A stretch of DNA of 46,533 nt. Source: Enterovibrio calviensis DSM 14347 (GTDB lineage Bacteria; Pseudomonadota; Gammaproteobacteria; Enterobacterales; Vibrionaceae). Position 1 is the first letter of the stretch, and each line of letters starts with the position of its first letter. The notes under the pieces were generated by a model. That model was not told where the DNA came from. It was given only the letters and a program-made list of their open reading frames with translations, and searched no databases. The stretch spans positions 1 through 46,533 of the forward strand of contig NZ_JHZA01000025.1 of NCBI RefSeq assembly GCF_000621165.1, written 5' to 3'. The translations under genes were made by a program, and so were the position numbers. Shown one piece after another: positions 17,025-28,860 of the stretch.

Positions 17025-18260
17025 ATGAAAATACTTCACACTTCTGACTGGCATTTAGGGCAAAACTTCTTCACGAAAAGTCGTCGAAGCGAGCACCAAG
17101 CCTTCCTCGATTGGTTACTTGACCAGATCGATGAGCACCAAATCGATGCGGTTATTGTCGCGGGAGATGTGTTTGATACCGGCGCACCACCAAGTTATGC
17201 CCGAGAGCTATATAACCAATTTGTGGTATCGATTAGCCAGCGTCATTGCTCACTGATTGTATTAGGCGGAAACCATGATTCGGTCTCCACGCTAAAAGAA
17301 TCCAAATCGTTACTGGCCTGCCTTCATACACAAGTGGTTGCTAACACCAGCGACGACCTTCAAGACCAATTACTGGCGCTGAAAAACAAAGCAGGCGATG
17401 TTGGTGCGATTGTCTGTGCCGTGCCGTTTGTGCGCCCTCGTGATGTTATGACCAGCCGCGCTGGCGAGTCGGGCACTGACAAACGCCAAGCGTTGGGTGA
17501 TGCCATCAAAGCGCATTATCACGCCTTGTATCAAGCCGCGGTTGAGCTGCGCAGCGAGCACCAATGGCAAGTGCCCATTATTACCACTGGGCATTTAACG
17601 GCATTGGGCGTGAGCCCGTCTAAATCGGTGCGTGACATTTATATCGGATCGCTCGATGGCTTTGCCGCAGATGGATTCCCTCCAGCGGATTACATAGCCT
17701 TAGGGCACATCCATCGTCCTCAAATTGTCGCCAAGTCAGAGCATATTCGTTACAGCGGATCGCCAATCCCTCTTAGCTTTGATGAACTCAAATTTAGCAA
17801 GCAAGTCGTGCTGGTGGAATTCGATGGTGAACAGCGTATTGGCATCGAGCCCATCAGCGTTCCGAGCTTTCAGCCTATGGCTGTCCTAAAAGGGTCACTG
17901 GAAGAGATAGAAGTACAGCTTTCTGAGTTAAAAGATCATGATGATCCAAAACCTATCTGGCTGCACATTGAAGTCGCGGTTCAAGACTATCTGTCCGACT
18001 TGCAGCAGCGCATTCAGCTTCTTACCGAAGACCTCAATGTGGAAGTGCTTCAGTTACAACGTGCTCGCACACAAAAATCGCAAGCGCTGACCCAAGAGGC
18101 AAAAGAAACCTTGGCTGAATTAACCCCGCAAGATGTTTTCCAAAAACGCCTCGACCTCGAAGTGTTTGACGGAGAGGCAGAAGAAGCGCGCAAAGCACGC
18201 ATTCAAACTCAGTTCGCGCAAATCGTCGCGGAAATTGAGCATGTGGAAGCCGGCGAATGA
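17025..18260 (+). CDS. sbcD: Nuclease SbcCD subunit D
   Basis: A 411-residue calcineurin-like phosphoesterase, the Mre11-type nuclease subunit of SbcCD, which cleaves DNA hairpins and protein-blocked ends. Metal motifs are HTSDWHLGQ (about 5-13), GDVFDTG, GGNHDS and GHIHRPQ. The stop overlaps the start of sbcC by four bases (ATGA), giving tight translational coupling as usual for this pair. Confidence 0.96.
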   Translation: MKILHTSDWHLGQNFFTKSRRSEHQAFLDWLLDQIDEHQIDAVIVAGDVFDTGAPPSYARELYNQFVVSISQRHCSLIVLGGNHDSVSTLKESKSLLACLHTQVVANTSDDLQDQLLALKNKAGDVGAIVCAVPFVRPRDVMTSRAGESGTDKRQALGDAIKAHYHALYQAAVELRSEHQWQVPIITTGHLTALGVSPSKSVRDIYIGSLDGFAADGFPPADYIALGHIHRPQIVAKSEHIRYSGSPIPLSFDELKFSKQVVLVEFDGEQRIGIEPISVPSFQPMAVLKGSLEEIEVQLSELKDHDDPKPIWLHIEVAVQDYLSDLQQRIQLLTEDLNVEVLQLQRARTQKSQALTQEAKETLAELTPQDVFQKRLDLEVFDGEAEEARKARIQTQFAQIVAEIEHVEAGE

Positions 18261-21200
18261 AAATCCTCAGCTTACGTTTCAAAAACCTGAATTCGCTGAA
18301 AGGTGAGTGGAAGATTGATTTCACCCAAACGCCCTTTGTAGACAATGGCCTGTTTGCCATTACGGGCGCGACGGGAGCGGGTAAAACCACCTTGTTGGAT
18401 GCTATCTGCTTGGCGCTTTATCACCAAACACCGCGATTGGGGCTGATCTCGACATCAAGCAACGAAATCATGACTCGGGGTACGGCGGAATGTGCCGCGG
18501 AAGTGGAATTTGAAGTGAAGGGGCACCCGTATCGCGCGTTTTGGAGCATGCGACGCTCACGCGGCAAGGTTGATGGAAACTTGCAGCAAGCAGACGTTGA
18601 GCTGGTCGATGCGAAAACCGACAAGGTGCTGGCAACACAAGTGAAGCAGAAAAATGAGCTGGTGGAAGACATCACCGGGCTCGATTTCTCGCGATTCACC
18701 AAATCCATGATGCTATCGCAAGGCGACTTTGCGGCTTTCTTAAATGCCAAAGAAAACGAACGTGCGGAGCTTTTGGAAGAGCTTACTGGCACGGAGATCT
18801 ATGGTCGTATTTCGGAGAAAGTGCACGAGCATTTTGCAGCAGCGAAGCTATTACTGAGCCAAAAAGAAGCGGAAGCCAAAGGCGTTCAACTGCTGAGTGC
18901 AGAAGAAGTCGAGGCGGTCGAAAAGGCCTTGGCAGATGTGGATGCTAACCACAAAACTCAGCAAGGACGACAGGCAGAACTGACGGCCCATCTAGCGTGG
19001 TGGAAAGAGTACCAAAAGAGCCAACACGAAAAGACTCAGGCAGAGCAGCAGCAACATCTGGCCCAATCAAGTTGGGAGACTGCTCAGCCGCGCATTGATA
19101 AGTTAGAAAACAGCGAGCCTGCTGAAAAGCTGCGTATGCCTTACGAGTTATGGCAAGCCGCGGTGCAAAAATCGGCATCCAGTGTTGAAGCGTTAGCCGC
19201 AAAGCAGCAATTGCTCACCGCCAGCGCAGCACAGAACGAAACAGCAGAAAAATCTTTGGTGCAGGCACAAGATGCATTGACGCAAACCAAAGCGCAGCAC
19301 CAAGCGCTTGATTTGTTGATCACCGAAAAAGTCATGCCTCTTGATACCGAGATAAAGCACAGTACCCAGCGTCATCAGGAAGTCTCTGCGCAGAGCATGG
19401 CGCTACAAACCAAGTGCGCCGACCAAACCTCACTTCGTGATACGAAAGCGCGAGCTCTTGAGGAGCAAACCCAAGCGCTAAGTGGGGTCACCACATTCCT
19501 AACAGAGCATCAATCGGCGGGAATGCTCAAACAGCACCTTGGTCAATGGGCGCAAATGGGTCAGCAGATCCAGCAAGAGCAATCCGCCATGGGGGCGCTT
19601 GCCGAGCAAGAAAAAACGCTTAACGAATCACTGAGTACTGATAAGGCTCGAGCAGAGAAAGATCAGCAGGCGCAACGTACCGCCGTTGCAACAAGCGAAT
19701 CTGCAAAACGTCATTGGGAAACCTTGCACAATGCCTTTGCAGAAGCGATAGCGAAAGGGGATGTGGATGCCATTGATAAGCAGCGTGAGCAGCTGAACGC
19801 TCAGCTTTCAACACACTTCCAGTTGAGCCAGTGGCAGCAGCAGTGGATTGATATTGATAAAGACAATGTCGAGAAGCGAACGCGACTTGAACAGCAAACC
19901 GTATTGGCGACAACCTTAGAACAAGAACTGGTGGCACTTCGCGGTCAGTTCAAAGACAAAAAGCAGCTTATTGACGCACTGGGCAAACTCGTTAGTCAAG
20001 AAGAGCACCTTGCTCAGTATCGCGCAGCGCTTCAGCCCAATGAATCTTGCCCTTTGTGTGGTTCGACTGAGCATCCCGCATTGACTGGAGCAGTGCTGAA
20101 CGTATCAGAAACCGTTCAACAGAAAACCGATGCAGAAACGGTATTGAGTCAGTTGGAAGTCACAGGCAAAGAAACCAGCGTGAAGCTGGAAACATGTAAG
20201 CGTTACCTCACTGAACTTGAACAGCAATTGGCACGCACGCAGTCTCAGCAAGCAGCATTAGAACACCAATGGGCCGAAACCTCCGCGGCATTGGGTATGG
20301 CGTTGACGATACAGCAACAAGAAGCGTTTGCAGCGTTCACTGACGAGCAAAAACAAACGCGAGACACATTGACGCAAACACTGGGGCAGTTAAAAGACCA
20401 AGACAAACATCTTCAATTGGCTAAGCAGCAGTGGGATGACGCTGTGCGTGTTCAAAATGGTGTTGAGCAAGCCCTGTCTATACTGACACTGACCATGACG
20501 AACAATGAACAACAGCTACAACGATTGCTAGAAGATAAACGTCAGCGTTTAGACAAGCTAGATACCTTGCAAGCTGCCCTGAACACGCAAATTGCTGACA
20601 GCGGTTATACCGCGCCTCACGCCGACACACTATTAGCGTGGCTTGAGGAAAGAAAGCAAGATGCAGAACGGTGGGAGCAAAATACGCAACGCAAAGAGGC
20701 GCTAGGAAAAGCGGTAGCGCTACTTGAATCTGAACTCGCGAATATCACTCGTGAGCTCAGCGCGATGAATGAGCAACTGCTAGCCGTGCAAGCTGACAGT
20801 GAAAAACTGCTCATGGCATTGAATGAAGCAAAAGCGCAGCGCGATGCCCTATTTGGCGACAAAGTGGCGGAGCAAGAAAGGCAACGCAGTGCATTGTCAT
20901 TGGGGAATGCCGAAGAAGCCGTGAAGCTATCACAACAACAGGCGCAGCAATGCCAAGGTGATTTGCGTGCGATTCAAGCGGAAACGAGCAGCTTGGAACA
21001 AGCCCTCAATAGCCAGAAAGAAGACACAGCAAGCAAAGAAGCCTCGTGGAATGAACGCCTAACTGCGTCACCTTTTACATCGCTTGACGCTTTCCAATCC
21101 GCCTTGTTGCCGGAAGAAGAGAAACAGAAATTGTTGGCAGAAAAACGCCAATTAGAAAATGCGTTAGAAGGCGCGAAAGTCTTGCTCCAAAAAGCCCAAA

Positions 21201-21937
21201 GTCATGTGGCTGAAGTATTAGGGCATGAGCATGCGGAGCAACTGCAACAAACGCCAGCCGATGAAGTAGAAACCTCGCTTCAAGCGCAAACTGACGTACT
21301 AAACCAACTGGCCAAACGCAGTGGGGAACTGAGCAACGAGTTGTCGTCTGATAAGCAACGCCGAGAGAACCAACAAGCCTTGTTTGGTGAGATTGAACGC
21401 CTTCGCGCAGACTATGATGATATTCAGTATTTGCACTCACTGATCGGCTCGCAAAAGGGCGATAAATTCCGCAAGTTCGCCCAAGGCTTAACGCTGGATA
21501 ATTTGGTCTACCTTGCCAACAAACAGCTGGAGCGTATTCACGGTCGATACCAACTGAACCGTAAACAAGGCGAAGGGTTAGAGTTAAGTGTGCTTGATAC
21601 TTGGCAGGGCGACATTGAACGCGACACCAAAACCCTTTCGGGCGGCGAAAGCTTCTTGGTCAGTTTGGCGCTAGCATTGGCACTTTCTGACCTCGTGAGC
21701 CACAAAACCAGCATTGACTCTCTGTTCCTTGATGAAGGGTTTGGTACGCTAGACAGTGAAACCTTGGACATTGCTTTAGATGCACTTGATAGCTTAAACG
21801 CGTCCGGCAAGATGATTGGTGTGATCAGTCATATTGAAGCGATGAAAGAACGGATCCCGACACAACTGCGTGTCTCGAAGAAGACAGGATTGGGAATTAG
21901 TGAGCTAGAAAGTGACTATCGTGTCACGACAGCGTAA
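18257..21937 (+). CDS. sbcC: Nuclease SbcCD subunit C
   Basis: A 1226-residue SMC/Rad50-type ATPase. An N-terminal Walker A (GATGAGKT, about 38-45), two very long Gln/Glu-rich coiled-coil arms and a central zinc hook (CPLC near residue 598) can be seen. The C-terminal part has LSGGE (TLSGGESFLVSLALAL) and Walker B (SLFLDEGFGTLD). It works with SbcD to process DNA hairpins and double-strand breaks. It is longer than the E. coli protein (about 1050 residues), and the extra length is in the coiled-coil arms, as often seen in vibrios. No terminator was found before phoB. Confidence 0.95.
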   Translation: MKILSLRFKNLNSLKGEWKIDFTQTPFVDNGLFAITGATGAGKTTLLDAICLALYHQTPRLGLISTSSNEIMTRGTAECAAEVEFEVKGHPYRAFWSMRRSRGKVDGNLQQADVELVDAKTDKVLATQVKQKNELVEDITGLDFSRFTKSMMLSQGDFAAFLNAKENERAELLEELTGTEIYGRISEKVHEHFAAAKLLLSQKEAEAKGVQLLSAEEVEAVEKALADVDANHKTQQGRQAELTAHLAWWKEYQKSQHEKTQAEQQQHLAQSSWETAQPRIDKLENSEPAEKLRMPYELWQAAVQKSASSVEALAAKQQLLTASAAQNETAEKSLVQAQDALTQTKAQHQALDLLITEKVMPLDTEIKHSTQRHQEVSAQSMALQTKCADQTSLRDTKARALEEQTQALSGVTTFLTEHQSAGMLKQHLGQWAQMGQQIQQEQSAMGALAEQEKTLNESLSTDKARAEKDQQAQRTAVATSESAKRHWETLHNAFAEAIAKGDVDAIDKQREQLNAQLSTHFQLSQWQQQWIDIDKDNVEKRTRLEQQTVLATTLEQELVALRGQFKDKKQLIDALGKLVSQEEHLAQYRAALQPNESCPLCGSTEHPALTGAVLNVSETVQQKTDAETVLSQLEVTGKETSVKLETCKRYLTELEQQLARTQSQQAALEHQWAETSAALGMALTIQQQEAFAAFTDEQKQTRDTLTQTLGQLKDQDKHLQLAKQQWDDAVRVQNGVEQALSILTLTMTNNEQQLQRLLEDKRQRLDKLDTLQAALNTQIADSGYTAPHADTLLAWLEERKQDAERWEQNTQRKEALGKAVALLESELANITRELSAMNEQLLAVQADSEKLLMALNEAKAQRDALFGDKVAEQERQRSALSLGNAEEAVKLSQQQAQQCQGDLRAIQAETSSLEQALNSQKEDTASKEASWNERLTASPFTSLDAFQSALLPEEEKQKLLAEKRQLENALEGAKVLLQKAQSHVAEVLGHEHAEQLQQTPADEVETSLQAQTDVLNQLAKRSGELSNELSSDKQRRENQQALFGEIERLRADYDDIQYLHSLIGSQKGDKFRKFAQGLTLDNLVYLANKQLERIHGRYQLNRKQGEGLELSVLDTWQGDIERDTKTLSGGESFLVSLALALALSDLVSHKTSIDSLFLDEGFGTLDSETLDIALDALDSLNASGKMIGVISHIEAMKERIPTQLRVSKKTGLGISELESDYRVTTA

Positions 21938-22020
21938 TCTCCTAGAGGCCGCATTCTTGTTTGCCTGTAGGGATTAATCGACAAAGGTCAACGTTGTCTG
22001 GACACGCATTCATAGTTGCG

Positions 22021-22049
22021 GGTCACAAAAATGTCATATTAAAATCACA
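22021..22049 (+). promoter_or_regulatory. Pho box before phoB
   Basis: Three TGTCA-like units (GTCAC at 22022, GTCAT at 22033, ATCAC at 22044) recur at exact 11-base spacing, as PhoB-binding repeats do. The best 18-mer is TGTCATATTAAAATCACA. It ends about 40 bases before the phoB ATG and predicts autoregulation. Confidence 0.7.
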
Positions 22050-22090
22050 TAATGGCGCCCATAAATCATAAGTTAACTGGGTATGGAATA

Positions 22091-22780
22091 ATGGTAAGAC
22101 GGATTCTTGTTGTCGAAGACGAAGCACCAATTCGTGAGATGCTGTGCTTTGTACTAGAACAAAAAGGCTATCAGGCCGTAGAAGCAGAAGACTATGACAG
22201 TGCTCTGGAGAAAATCTGCGAGCCTTACCCTGAATTGATCCTGATGGATTGGATGCTGCCGGGTGGATCGGGGATCAACCTGATCAAACATCTCAAGCGA
22301 GATGAACTGACACGTCAAATTCCCGTTGTGATGCTAACTGCACGCGGCGAAGAAGAAGACAAAGTTCGCGGGTTGGAAGTGGGCGCTGATGATTACATCA
22401 CCAAGCCGTTTTCACCAAAAGAGTTGATGGCACGTTTAAAAGCAGTGATGCGCCGTGTTTCACCAACGTCGTTGGATGATGTGATTGACGTTCAAGGTCT
22501 GAAATTAGACCCTGTTTCGCATCGCGTGACTGCGAATGAAAAACCGCTGGATATGGGGCCAACCGAATTTAAGATGTTGCACTTTTTTATGACCCACCAA
22601 GAGCGTGTTTATAGCCGAGAGCAACTTCTGAATAACGTTTGGGGTACCAACGTCTATGTAGAAGATCGCACGGTCGACGTGCATATTCGTCGCTTGAGAA
22701 AAGCGTTAGAAGAAGATGGTCACGATAAGCTGGTGCAAACCGTTCGTGGCGCAGGCTACCGCTTTTCTACACGCGCTTAG
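22091..22780 (+). CDS. phoB: Phosphate regulon response regulator PhoB
   Basis: A 229-residue OmpR-family regulator almost identical in layout to E. coli PhoB. The receiver has E9/D10, phospho-acceptor D54 ([11 protein letters not shown]) and Lys in TKPFSPKEL. The winged helix includes [14 protein letters not shown] and ends [11 protein letters not shown]. It switches on phosphate-starvation genes after phosphorylation by PhoR. A frame extension starts at 22052, but the standard [11 protein letters not shown] start at 22091 is clearly right. It is followed by phoR. Confidence 0.97.
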   Translation: MVRRILVVEDEAPIREMLCFVLEQKGYQAVEAEDYDSALEKICEPYPELILMDWMLPGGSGINLIKHLKRDELTRQIPVVMLTARGEEEDKVRGLEVGADDYITKPFSPKELMARLKAVMRRVSPTSLDDVIDVQGLKLDPVSHRVTANEKPLDMGPTEFKMLHFFMTHQERVYSREQLLNNVWGTNVYVEDRTVDVHIRRLRKALEEDGHDKLVQTVRGAGYRFSTRA

Positions 22781-22842
22781 AAAAACATATTACTAGTCAT
22801 GTTGCTGTCCGATGGCCACTGGATGGCCTGATGGAGACATAG

Positions 22843-24138
22843 ATGGTCGAAAGACTCACATGGAAAAAGCTGGCTCTAGAGCTGGCTTTTTTTTATTTAC
22901 CTTGGTTCGTGATTGGCTGGTTTTTTGGCGGCTTGTCTTGGTTATTGCTGATCGCCACCGTGCTGGTCTTGCTGTGGAACTTTTACCACCAACTGAAGCT
23001 TTCTGATTGGCTCTGGAAAGAGCGCAGCCTCACGCCGCCATCTGGTTCCGGCAGTTGGACGCCACTTTTCAATGGCATTTATCGTCTCCAAAAGCGTAAC
23101 CGTCGTCGTCGTAAAGAATTGGCTAACTTGATTCGCCGATTCCGTAACGGTGCTGAATCCTTGCCCGATGCCGTGGTGGTTTTTGAACATGATGGCTCTA
23201 TTGTGTGGTGCAACAAACTGGCGCAGGATCTGCTCGGTTTTCGTATGCCTGATGATGCTGGCCAGTACATTGGCAACCTGATCCGCACCCCCGAATTTAT
23301 TGAATATTTAAGCCGCGCAGAACTGGGTGAAGCCTTTGAAATGCGCTCGCCACTGCATGTATCCCAAACCCTCGAATTTCGTACCATGCCTTATGCTGAA
23401 GGCGAATATTTGATGGTGGCGCGTGACATTACTCAGCTTAAGCAGCTTGAAGGTATGCGTCGTAACTTCTTTGCCAACGTTTCTCACGAATTGCGTACGC
23501 CAATGACGGTGCTGCGTGGCTACTTGGAAATGTCAGAAGACCCAGAAATGCTGCAAGGCCCAATGTGGGATAAAGCACATGGGGTGATGACAGAGCAGCT
23601 AACGCGTATGGAAGGGCTGGTGGAGCAATTGCTGACGTTGTCGAAAATCGAAGCAAGCGCAAAAATCGCCCTCGATCAGACCGTGAATGTTCCCGCCATG
23701 CTGGATGTTTTGCAAAAAGAAGCGCAAGCACTCAGCGGTGAATATGCTCATGAGTTGGAGTTTGATGTTGACCATTCGCTGAGCGTACTTGGCGATGATG
23801 ACCAACTGCGCAGTGCTATTTCTAACTTGGTGTATAACGCCGTGAAGCACACGCCAGCCAATGCGAAAATATCGGTACGTTGGTATCGCACCTCGCAAGG
23901 GCCGCGTCTGGAAGTGAAAGACAGCGGCGAAGGCATTGCGCCTCAGCATATCGACCGTTTGACCGAGCGTTTCTATCGGGTGGATAAAGCGCGATCGCGA
24001 GAAACTGGCGGGAGTGGCTTAGGGTTAGCGATTGTGAAACATGCGTTGAACCACCATGAATCAGAGCTGGAAATAAGCAGTAAAGTCGGGAAGGGGAGTG
24101 TGTTCTCATTTACCTTGCCGGAGCGTTTGGCATGCTAA
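22843..24138 (+). CDS. phoR: Phosphate regulon sensor kinase PhoR
   Basis: A 431-residue inner-membrane histidine kinase. Two N-terminal membrane segments (about 10-50) are followed by a basic stretch, a PAS domain (about 95-195), the dimerisation box with the phospho-His ([16 protein letters not shown], about 205-220) and an ATPase domain with N, G1 (DSGEGIA) and G2 ([14 protein letters not shown]) motifs. It has no large periplasmic sensor and reads phosphate through PstSCAB-PhoU, as in the E. coli model. The last codons overlap the start of pstS. Confidence 0.96.
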   Translation: MVERLTWKKLALELAFFYLPWFVIGWFFGGLSWLLLIATVLVLLWNFYHQLKLSDWLWKERSLTPPSGSGSWTPLFNGIYRLQKRNRRRRKELANLIRRFRNGAESLPDAVVVFEHDGSIVWCNKLAQDLLGFRMPDDAGQYIGNLIRTPEFIEYLSRAELGEAFEMRSPLHVSQTLEFRTMPYAEGEYLMVARDITQLKQLEGMRRNFFANVSHELRTPMTVLRGYLEMSEDPEMLQGPMWDKAHGVMTEQLTRMEGLVEQLLTLSKIEASAKIALDQTVNVPAMLDVLQKEAQALSGEYAHELEFDVDHSLSVLGDDDQLRSAISNLVYNAVKHTPANAKISVRWYRTSQGPRLEVKDSGEGIAPQHIDRLTERFYRVDKARSRETGGSGLGLAIVKHALNHHESELEISSKVGKGSVFSFTLPERLAC

Positions 24139-25079
24139 ACCGCGCTTTGGTTTTTATCGCGTTTTTAACATGGCACAGCGTTGCTATTGCTGATGACCAC
24201 CTGCCTGTTTATCACCGTGCTGACAACATTTCAGGCAACCTGTCGACAGTAGGGTCGGACACGTTGGCTAATTTGGTCACGCAGTGGGGGACTTTGTTCA
24301 AAAACTACTACCCCAGCGTAAACGTTCAAATTCAAACCTCAGGATCATCGACCGCCGTGCCTGCGCTGATTGAAGCCACTGCACAATTCGGCACCATGAG
24401 CCGTCAAATGCGTCCAAGAGAAATCGCACTGTTTGAGCGAAAGTACGGTTACCCACCAACAGCGATTAAAGTGGCGATTGATGCGATGGCCATTTTTGTT
24501 CATCAAGATAACCCGCTAGAGGCGCTTGATTTGACGCAGGTCGATGCGCTGTTTTCAGAGACGTTACGTTGTGGTTCAACAGAGCGTTTTGAAAAGTGGG
24601 GGCAACTTGGGCTGGGGGGTAGTTGGGAGAAACGTAACGTTCAACTCTTTGGGCGTAACTCAGTGTCAGGCACTTATGGTTTCTTCAAAGACAAAGCCCT
24701 GTGTGATGGGGATTTTCGCGCTGATGTGAACGAACAACCCGGCTCTGCCTCCGTGGTTCAATCGGTGAGCACATCGTTAAATGCCATAGGCTATGCTGGC
24801 GTCGGTTATCGAACTGCAGGCTCGAAAATGCTTCCTCTGAATGTTGATGGCGAACATGTCTACGCCACCATAGATAAAGTCACATCGGGCGAGTACCCGT
24901 TGTCGCGTTACTTATTCGTTTACGTTAATAAGGTGCCAGATAAGCCTTTAGCACCGTTGGAGTCTGAATTTGTCGAGATGATTTTGTCTCGCCAAGGACA
25001 AGCGATCGCAGCCCGAGAAGGTTTTGTTCCTTTGCCTGCAAATGTGATTGATGAGCAGCGTAAAGCATTAGGGTTGTAA
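24132..25079 (+). CDS. pstS: Periplasmic phosphate-binding protein PstS-like
   Basis: A 315-residue secreted protein (signal peptide to about residue 21, SVAIA-DD) of the PstS/PBP-like family. Phosphate-contact loops are visible: [11 protein letters not shown] near 35-45, [12 protein letters not shown] near 73-84 and [12 protein letters not shown] near 175-186. It captures phosphate for the Pst importer. It overlaps phoR by 7 bases, so sensor, regulator and binding protein form one unit. The cognate permease genes are 4.5 kb away, beyond the ppx-ppk-gcvR operon on the other strand. The protein is somewhat shorter than E. coli PstS and of the vibrio variety. Confidence 0.9.
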   Translation: MLNRALVFIAFLTWHSVAIADDHLPVYHRADNISGNLSTVGSDTLANLVTQWGTLFKNYYPSVNVQIQTSGSSTAVPALIEATAQFGTMSRQMRPREIALFERKYGYPPTAIKVAIDAMAIFVHQDNPLEALDLTQVDALFSETLRCGSTERFEKWGQLGLGGSWEKRNVQLFGRNSVSGTYGFFKDKALCDGDFRADVNEQPGSASVVQSVSTSLNAIGYAGVGYRTAGSKMLPLNVDGEHVYATIDKVTSGEYPLSRYLFVYVNKVPDKPLAPLESEFVEMILSRQGQAIAAREGFVPLPANVIDEQRKALGL

Positions 25080-25195
25080 GTTGGGTATCTGAAGCGAGAT
25101 TGGGTGAAACCTAGTCAGTTTGTAGTTTCAATGCGCACTGTTTGCACTCTTTGAAGATGAAGTCTGAAACCTAATATAATCAGTGATCTAGTGAA

Positions 25196-25237
25196 AACAA
25201 AGCCGATAACCTCACAGTTATCGGCTTTGTTGTTTTT
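25196..25237. terminator. Two-way terminator between pstS and ppx
   Basis: A perfect 15-bp stem from AACAAAGCCGATAAC and GTTATCGGCTTTGTT with loop CTCACA, followed by TGTTTTT on the plus strand and with A-rich bases on the other side. It separates the convergent phoBR-pstS and gcvR-ppk-ppx units. Confidence 0.9.
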
Positions 25238-25238
25238 G

Positions 25239-26750
25239 CTAAGACGCCTCGATGGTGAGTGTCCATCCTGCGGATTGCCAATAGGTTTGCTCGGTAGCAA
25301 GGTCCGCAGCAAGCAAACGATTTTGCTGAAGCCAATTTTCAGGGAAACGTAATGTCCAGTGATCGTCATTGGCAACAAGTTCTACATTGGGTAACTCTTC
25401 ACCAGAACGTTGAACGTTGAGCACACAAGCGAGTCGCAAAGCGCGGATCAACGGGAAAATATGCTTGAGTTTAAACAGCGTAAACTCAGGCATCTCTCCC
25501 AGTTTTAGTGCTTTGCGATGAAAGCGAGTCAGCGTCGCTAACACGGTTTGCTGCTCTTGGTTGAAGCCCGGTAAATTGGTGTTCTGTAAAATGTAGGCCG
25601 AGTGCTTGTGAAACCCTGAATGCGAAATACTTAGCCCAACTTCGTGCAACAGGGCAGCCCAGCTCAACAAAATGGCCAGCTCTACCTTTTTTGTGCTTAG
25701 TTGAGGCTCTGCCTGCAAATAAAACCGCTCTGCAGCTTGCTGCACATTATCTGCATGGTTTTTATCGATGTGATAACGCTCGGCGAGATCGGCTGCTGTG
25801 CGGCTTCGGATATCACTGTGTTGAAACCGCTCTTCCATTTCATACAGCAAGCCTTCTCTCAGCGCGCCATCTGAAAACACCATCTTTTGAATTTTTAGTG
25901 CGTGAAAGATACCGGAGAGAATGGCGAGGCCTGCCGCAAACACCGGTTGCCTGTCTGGTGTGAGTCCAGGAAGAGTGAGTTCCTCACAGGTTTTGAACGC
26001 GAGGACTTGCTCTATTAAGCCGTCGAGACGTTTTCGGGTGATGATGCCGTCTTCATGCCCACTGGCCACCAAGACTTCCCGTATAGATTTGATGGTCCCA
26101 GAAGCGCCCACAGCTTCATCCCAACCGCGTCTGATGTATCGACGAGCGATACTTTCTAGCTTCAATTCAGCGGCGAGTTGAGCCGATGCAAAGCGTTTCG
26201 CAGACAGTTGTCCTTTATTGAAAAACTGTTCGTTGAAACTGACGCAGCCCATGTGCTTACTGTTGACGAGTGATGGGGTAAACCCTTTACCAATGACGAG
26301 CTCGGTGCTCCCTCCGCCAATATCTACCACTAACTTTTGGCCTTCCCCTGGTTGGGTGTGGCTCACGCCCAAATAGATAAGGCGGGCTTCTTCAACACCG
26401 GGGATGATTTCGATGGGATAGGGGAAAACATGCTTTGCGCGTTGAAGGAAAACATGGCTGTTTTTGGCTTCACGTAATGTAAAGGTTGCCGCTATGCGCA
26501 CGTTTTCTTCACTGAACCCTTGTAGGCGCTCGGCGAACATTCCTAAGCATTCTATCCCGCGGTTGATAGCGGCATTATCAATGTTATGTTGGTCATCAAG
26601 GCCAGAAGCCAGTCGCACGCGCTGTTTGTGTCGGCTGACAATTTGCAGCCCTTGACCAACAACGCGAGCAACGACCATATGAAAGCTGTTTGAGCCGAGA
26701 TCAATCGCGGCAATTTCGCGTGGTTTTTCCGTATTGGTGCTATCACTCAT
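25239..26750 (-). CDS. ppx: Exopolyphosphatase Ppx
   Basis: A 503-residue ASKHA-fold enzyme that removes terminal phosphates from polyphosphate (and may act on pppGpp). The start [19 protein letters not shown] is the phosphate-binding strand of Ppx/Gpp[15 protein letters not shown] and [13 protein letters not shown] follow, and an HD-like C-terminal domain begins around residue 320. The ATG overlaps the end of ppk by 8 bases, so translation is coupled in the order ppk then ppx. Confidence 0.95.
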   Translation of the reverse strand: MSDSTNTEKPREIAAIDLGSNSFHMVVARVVGQGLQIVSRHKQRVRLASGLDDQHNIDNAAINRGIECLGMFAERLQGFSEENVRIAATFTLREAKNSHVFLQRAKHVFPYPIEIIPGVEEARLIYLGVSHTQPGEGQKLVVDIGGGSTELVIGKGFTPSLVNSKHMGCVSFNEQFFNKGQLSAKRFASAQLAAELKLESIARRYIRRGWDEAVGASGTIKSIREVLVASGHEDGIITRKRLDGLIEQVLAFKTCEELTLPGLTPDRQPVFAAGLAILSGIFHALKIQKMVFSDGALREGLLYEMEERFQHSDIRSRTAADLAERYHIDKNHADNVQQAAERFYLQAEPQLSTKKVELAILLSWAALLHEVGLSISHSGFHKHSAYILQNTNLPGFNQEQQTVLATLTRFHRKALKLGEMPEFTLFKLKHIFPLIRALRLACVLNVQRSGEELPNVELVANDDHWTLRFPENWLQQNRLLAADLATEQTYWQSAGWTLTIEAS

Positions 26751-28842
26751 TCTTTTGTTTGTCCGCTAACCGTCGTTTTTCTGTTCTCTCCATTTGTTTA
26801 AGGTAATCGTAAATTTCAACCTGTGATCGAATTTTTTTGCGATTTCCGCGTTTTACATAGGCATTGGTCATATCTTTATCGATAACGCGAGCTTTGGCAC
26901 GATCAGAAAACTGAATTTCCAAAATATCCATGATGCGATCTTTCAATCGCTGATCTTTGATTGGTGTGGCAACTTCAATACGGTTATCGATGTTTCGGGT
27001 CATCCAGTCCGCAGACGAAATAAAGACGTCACGTTCACCGCCATTTTCAAATGCAAAAACGCGTGGGTGTTCGAGAAAACGGTCGACAATACTGATGGCT
27101 TTGATGTTTTGGCTGAGCCCTTTCACCCCAGGGATGAGTGAGCACATGCCGCGTATTATCATTCGTATCTTCACGCCTTCATTGCTGGCTTTGTACAGCA
27201 TGTCGACAAGCCCGGTATCAACCAAGTTGTTCACCTTCAAGGTGATGCCCGCTTTGCGTTTTGCTTTGGCGTGCTCAATTTCACGCTCAATGAGTCGGTA
27301 CAACCGGTTTCTTGAGTTGCGCGGTGACACAATCAGGTGATTGAATTTAACCGGCTTGTAAGGGTTCTCGATAAAGTTGAACACTTTGCGAACTTCAGCC
27401 GTGAGGGACTTGTCTGCCGTGAACAACGAGAAGTCGGTGTAGATTCGGGCGGTTTTCTCATGGAAATTACCGGTACCAATATGGGCATACTCGCGCAAGC
27501 CATCTTCTTCACGGCGAGAAATGAGACAAAGCTTGGAGTGTATTTTTAACCCCGGTGTACCAAAGACCACTTTAACACCGGCATCGGTTAGCACGCGTGC
27601 CCACTCGATGTTGGCTTCTTCATCAAAACGCGCCTGCAGTTCAACTACTACAGTGACGCGTTTGCCATTGTTTGCCGCATCAATCATGGAGTTGATGATT
27701 CGACTGTTCTTAGCCACACGGTATACGTTGATGCGGATGCTTCGTACTTTAGGATCGTATGAAGCCTGACGAACCAACTCCGTCATGTGACGAAACGTGT
27801 GGTAGGGGTAGTAAAGCAATACGTCGCGTTGGCGAATCGCATCAAACGCATTGGTTGATTGTCTAAAATCGGCAGATTCAATTGGTGGTAATGGCGGGTT
27901 TTCTAAGTAGCGCATGCCGACATTAGGGAAACCAATGAAGTCTTTGAAGTTGTGGTAGCGAGCGCCCGGCAATACGCTGTCATAATCGGAAATACGCAGC
28001 ATTTTGATGATGCGTTTGACCATGGCTTTTGGCATGTCTCGTTGGTAGACAAAACGCACAGGCAGCGCGGTTAGTCGTTGGTCCAAGCTGTCGGACATAT
28101 TCTCTAGCAGGCTGTGGTCAACCTCGTTGGTGAGGTCATACTCCGCATCCCGTGTCATTTTCATGGCATAGGCTTCGACGCTGTCGTAATCGAAGAAACC
28201 TTCAAAAATTTCATCTAGGCAAAGGCGAATGATGTTATCGAGTAAGATGATGGTTTTGCGACGGCGTCGGCCTTTTGGCTCAGGCACTTTGATGAAGCGT
28301 TCGATTTCATCGGTCGGAATTTCGATCAGTGCGTAGCGCGTTGCTTGCCCTTCTTTTTTGAGTTCAACAACGAGGTAGGAATAAGCGTCTTTGAGGAACG
28401 ACAGCAAATCCATGTCATCGGTCAGAATGATTGGGGTAATGTGGGGAAGAAGATTGCTGACAAAGTGTCTTTTCAACCAATTTTTTTGGTACTCCGTTAA
28501 CTGTAACTCGTTAACGAGGAAGATATGGCGACGTGCCATTTCCAATAAAATGTCGTTGTAAAGGTGATCAAAATCTTGATTGAGTTTGAGTACTTTGTCC
28601 TGAATTTTACTGAGCAACTCTTTCGCTGTACCGTCGATACCTTGTTCTTCATTGATCAAGATACGACGTTTCACATCGGCAAAGCGAACTTGATAAAACT
28701 CATCCAAATTGCTTGAGAAAATACCCAAAAAACGCACTCTTTCAATGATGGGGACTGACTTGTCTGCAGCTTCTTGCAGCACCCTTTCATTAAAGGACAA
28801 CCAACTGAGTTCTTTATCTATATAGCAATTATTGGCGCTCAT
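26743..28842 (-). CDS. ppk: Polyphosphate kinase Ppk1
   Basis: A 699-residue PPK1 that makes polyphosphate from ATP. The N-terminal domain starts [19 protein letters not shown]. The two phospholipase-D-like catalytic domains include [12 protein letters not shown], with the autophosphorylated His, and [15 protein letters not shown] with the second cluster. A good AACAGGGAAG ribosome site precedes the ATG. It lies 18 bases after gcvR and overlaps ppx. Being surrounded by pho/pst genes fits shared phosphate-starvation control. Confidence 0.97.
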   Translation of the reverse strand: MSANNCYIDKELSWLSFNERVLQEAADKSVPIIERVRFLGIFSSNLDEFYQVRFADVKRRILINEEQGIDGTAKELLSKIQDKVLKLNQDFDHLYNDILLEMARRHIFLVNELQLTEYQKNWLKRHFVSNLLPHITPIILTDDMDLLSFLKDAYSYLVVELKKEGQATRYALIEIPTDEIERFIKVPEPKGRRRRKTIILLDNIIRLCLDEIFEGFFDYDSVEAYAMKMTRDAEYDLTNEVDHSLLENMSDSLDQRLTALPVRFVYQRDMPKAMVKRIIKMLRISDYDSVLPGARYHNFKDFIGFPNVGMRYLENPPLPPIESADFRQSTNAFDAIRQRDVLLYYPYHTFRHMTELVRQASYDPKVRSIRINVYRVAKNSRIINSMIDAANNGKRVTVVVELQARFDEEANIEWARVLTDAGVKVVFGTPGLKIHSKLCLISRREEDGLREYAHIGTGNFHEKTARIYTDFSLFTADKSLTAEVRKVFNFIENPYKPVKFNHLIVSPRNSRNRLYRLIEREIEHAKAKRKAGITLKVNNLVDTGLVDMLYKASNEGVKIRMIIRGMCSLIPGVKGLSQNIKAISIVDRFLEHPRVFAFENGGERDVFISSADWMTRNIDNRIEVATPIKDQRLKDRIMDILEIQFSDRAKARVIDKDMTNAYVKRGNRKKIRSQVEIYDYLKQMERTEKRRLADKQKNE

Positions 28843-28860
28843 TCTTCCCTGTTCCTGTAA

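Noticed and set aside
18421-21810. Several minus-strand frames of 60-123 residues over sbcC
   Set aside because: Antisense to the coiled-coil coding region, no family likeness, composition explained by the opposite strand.
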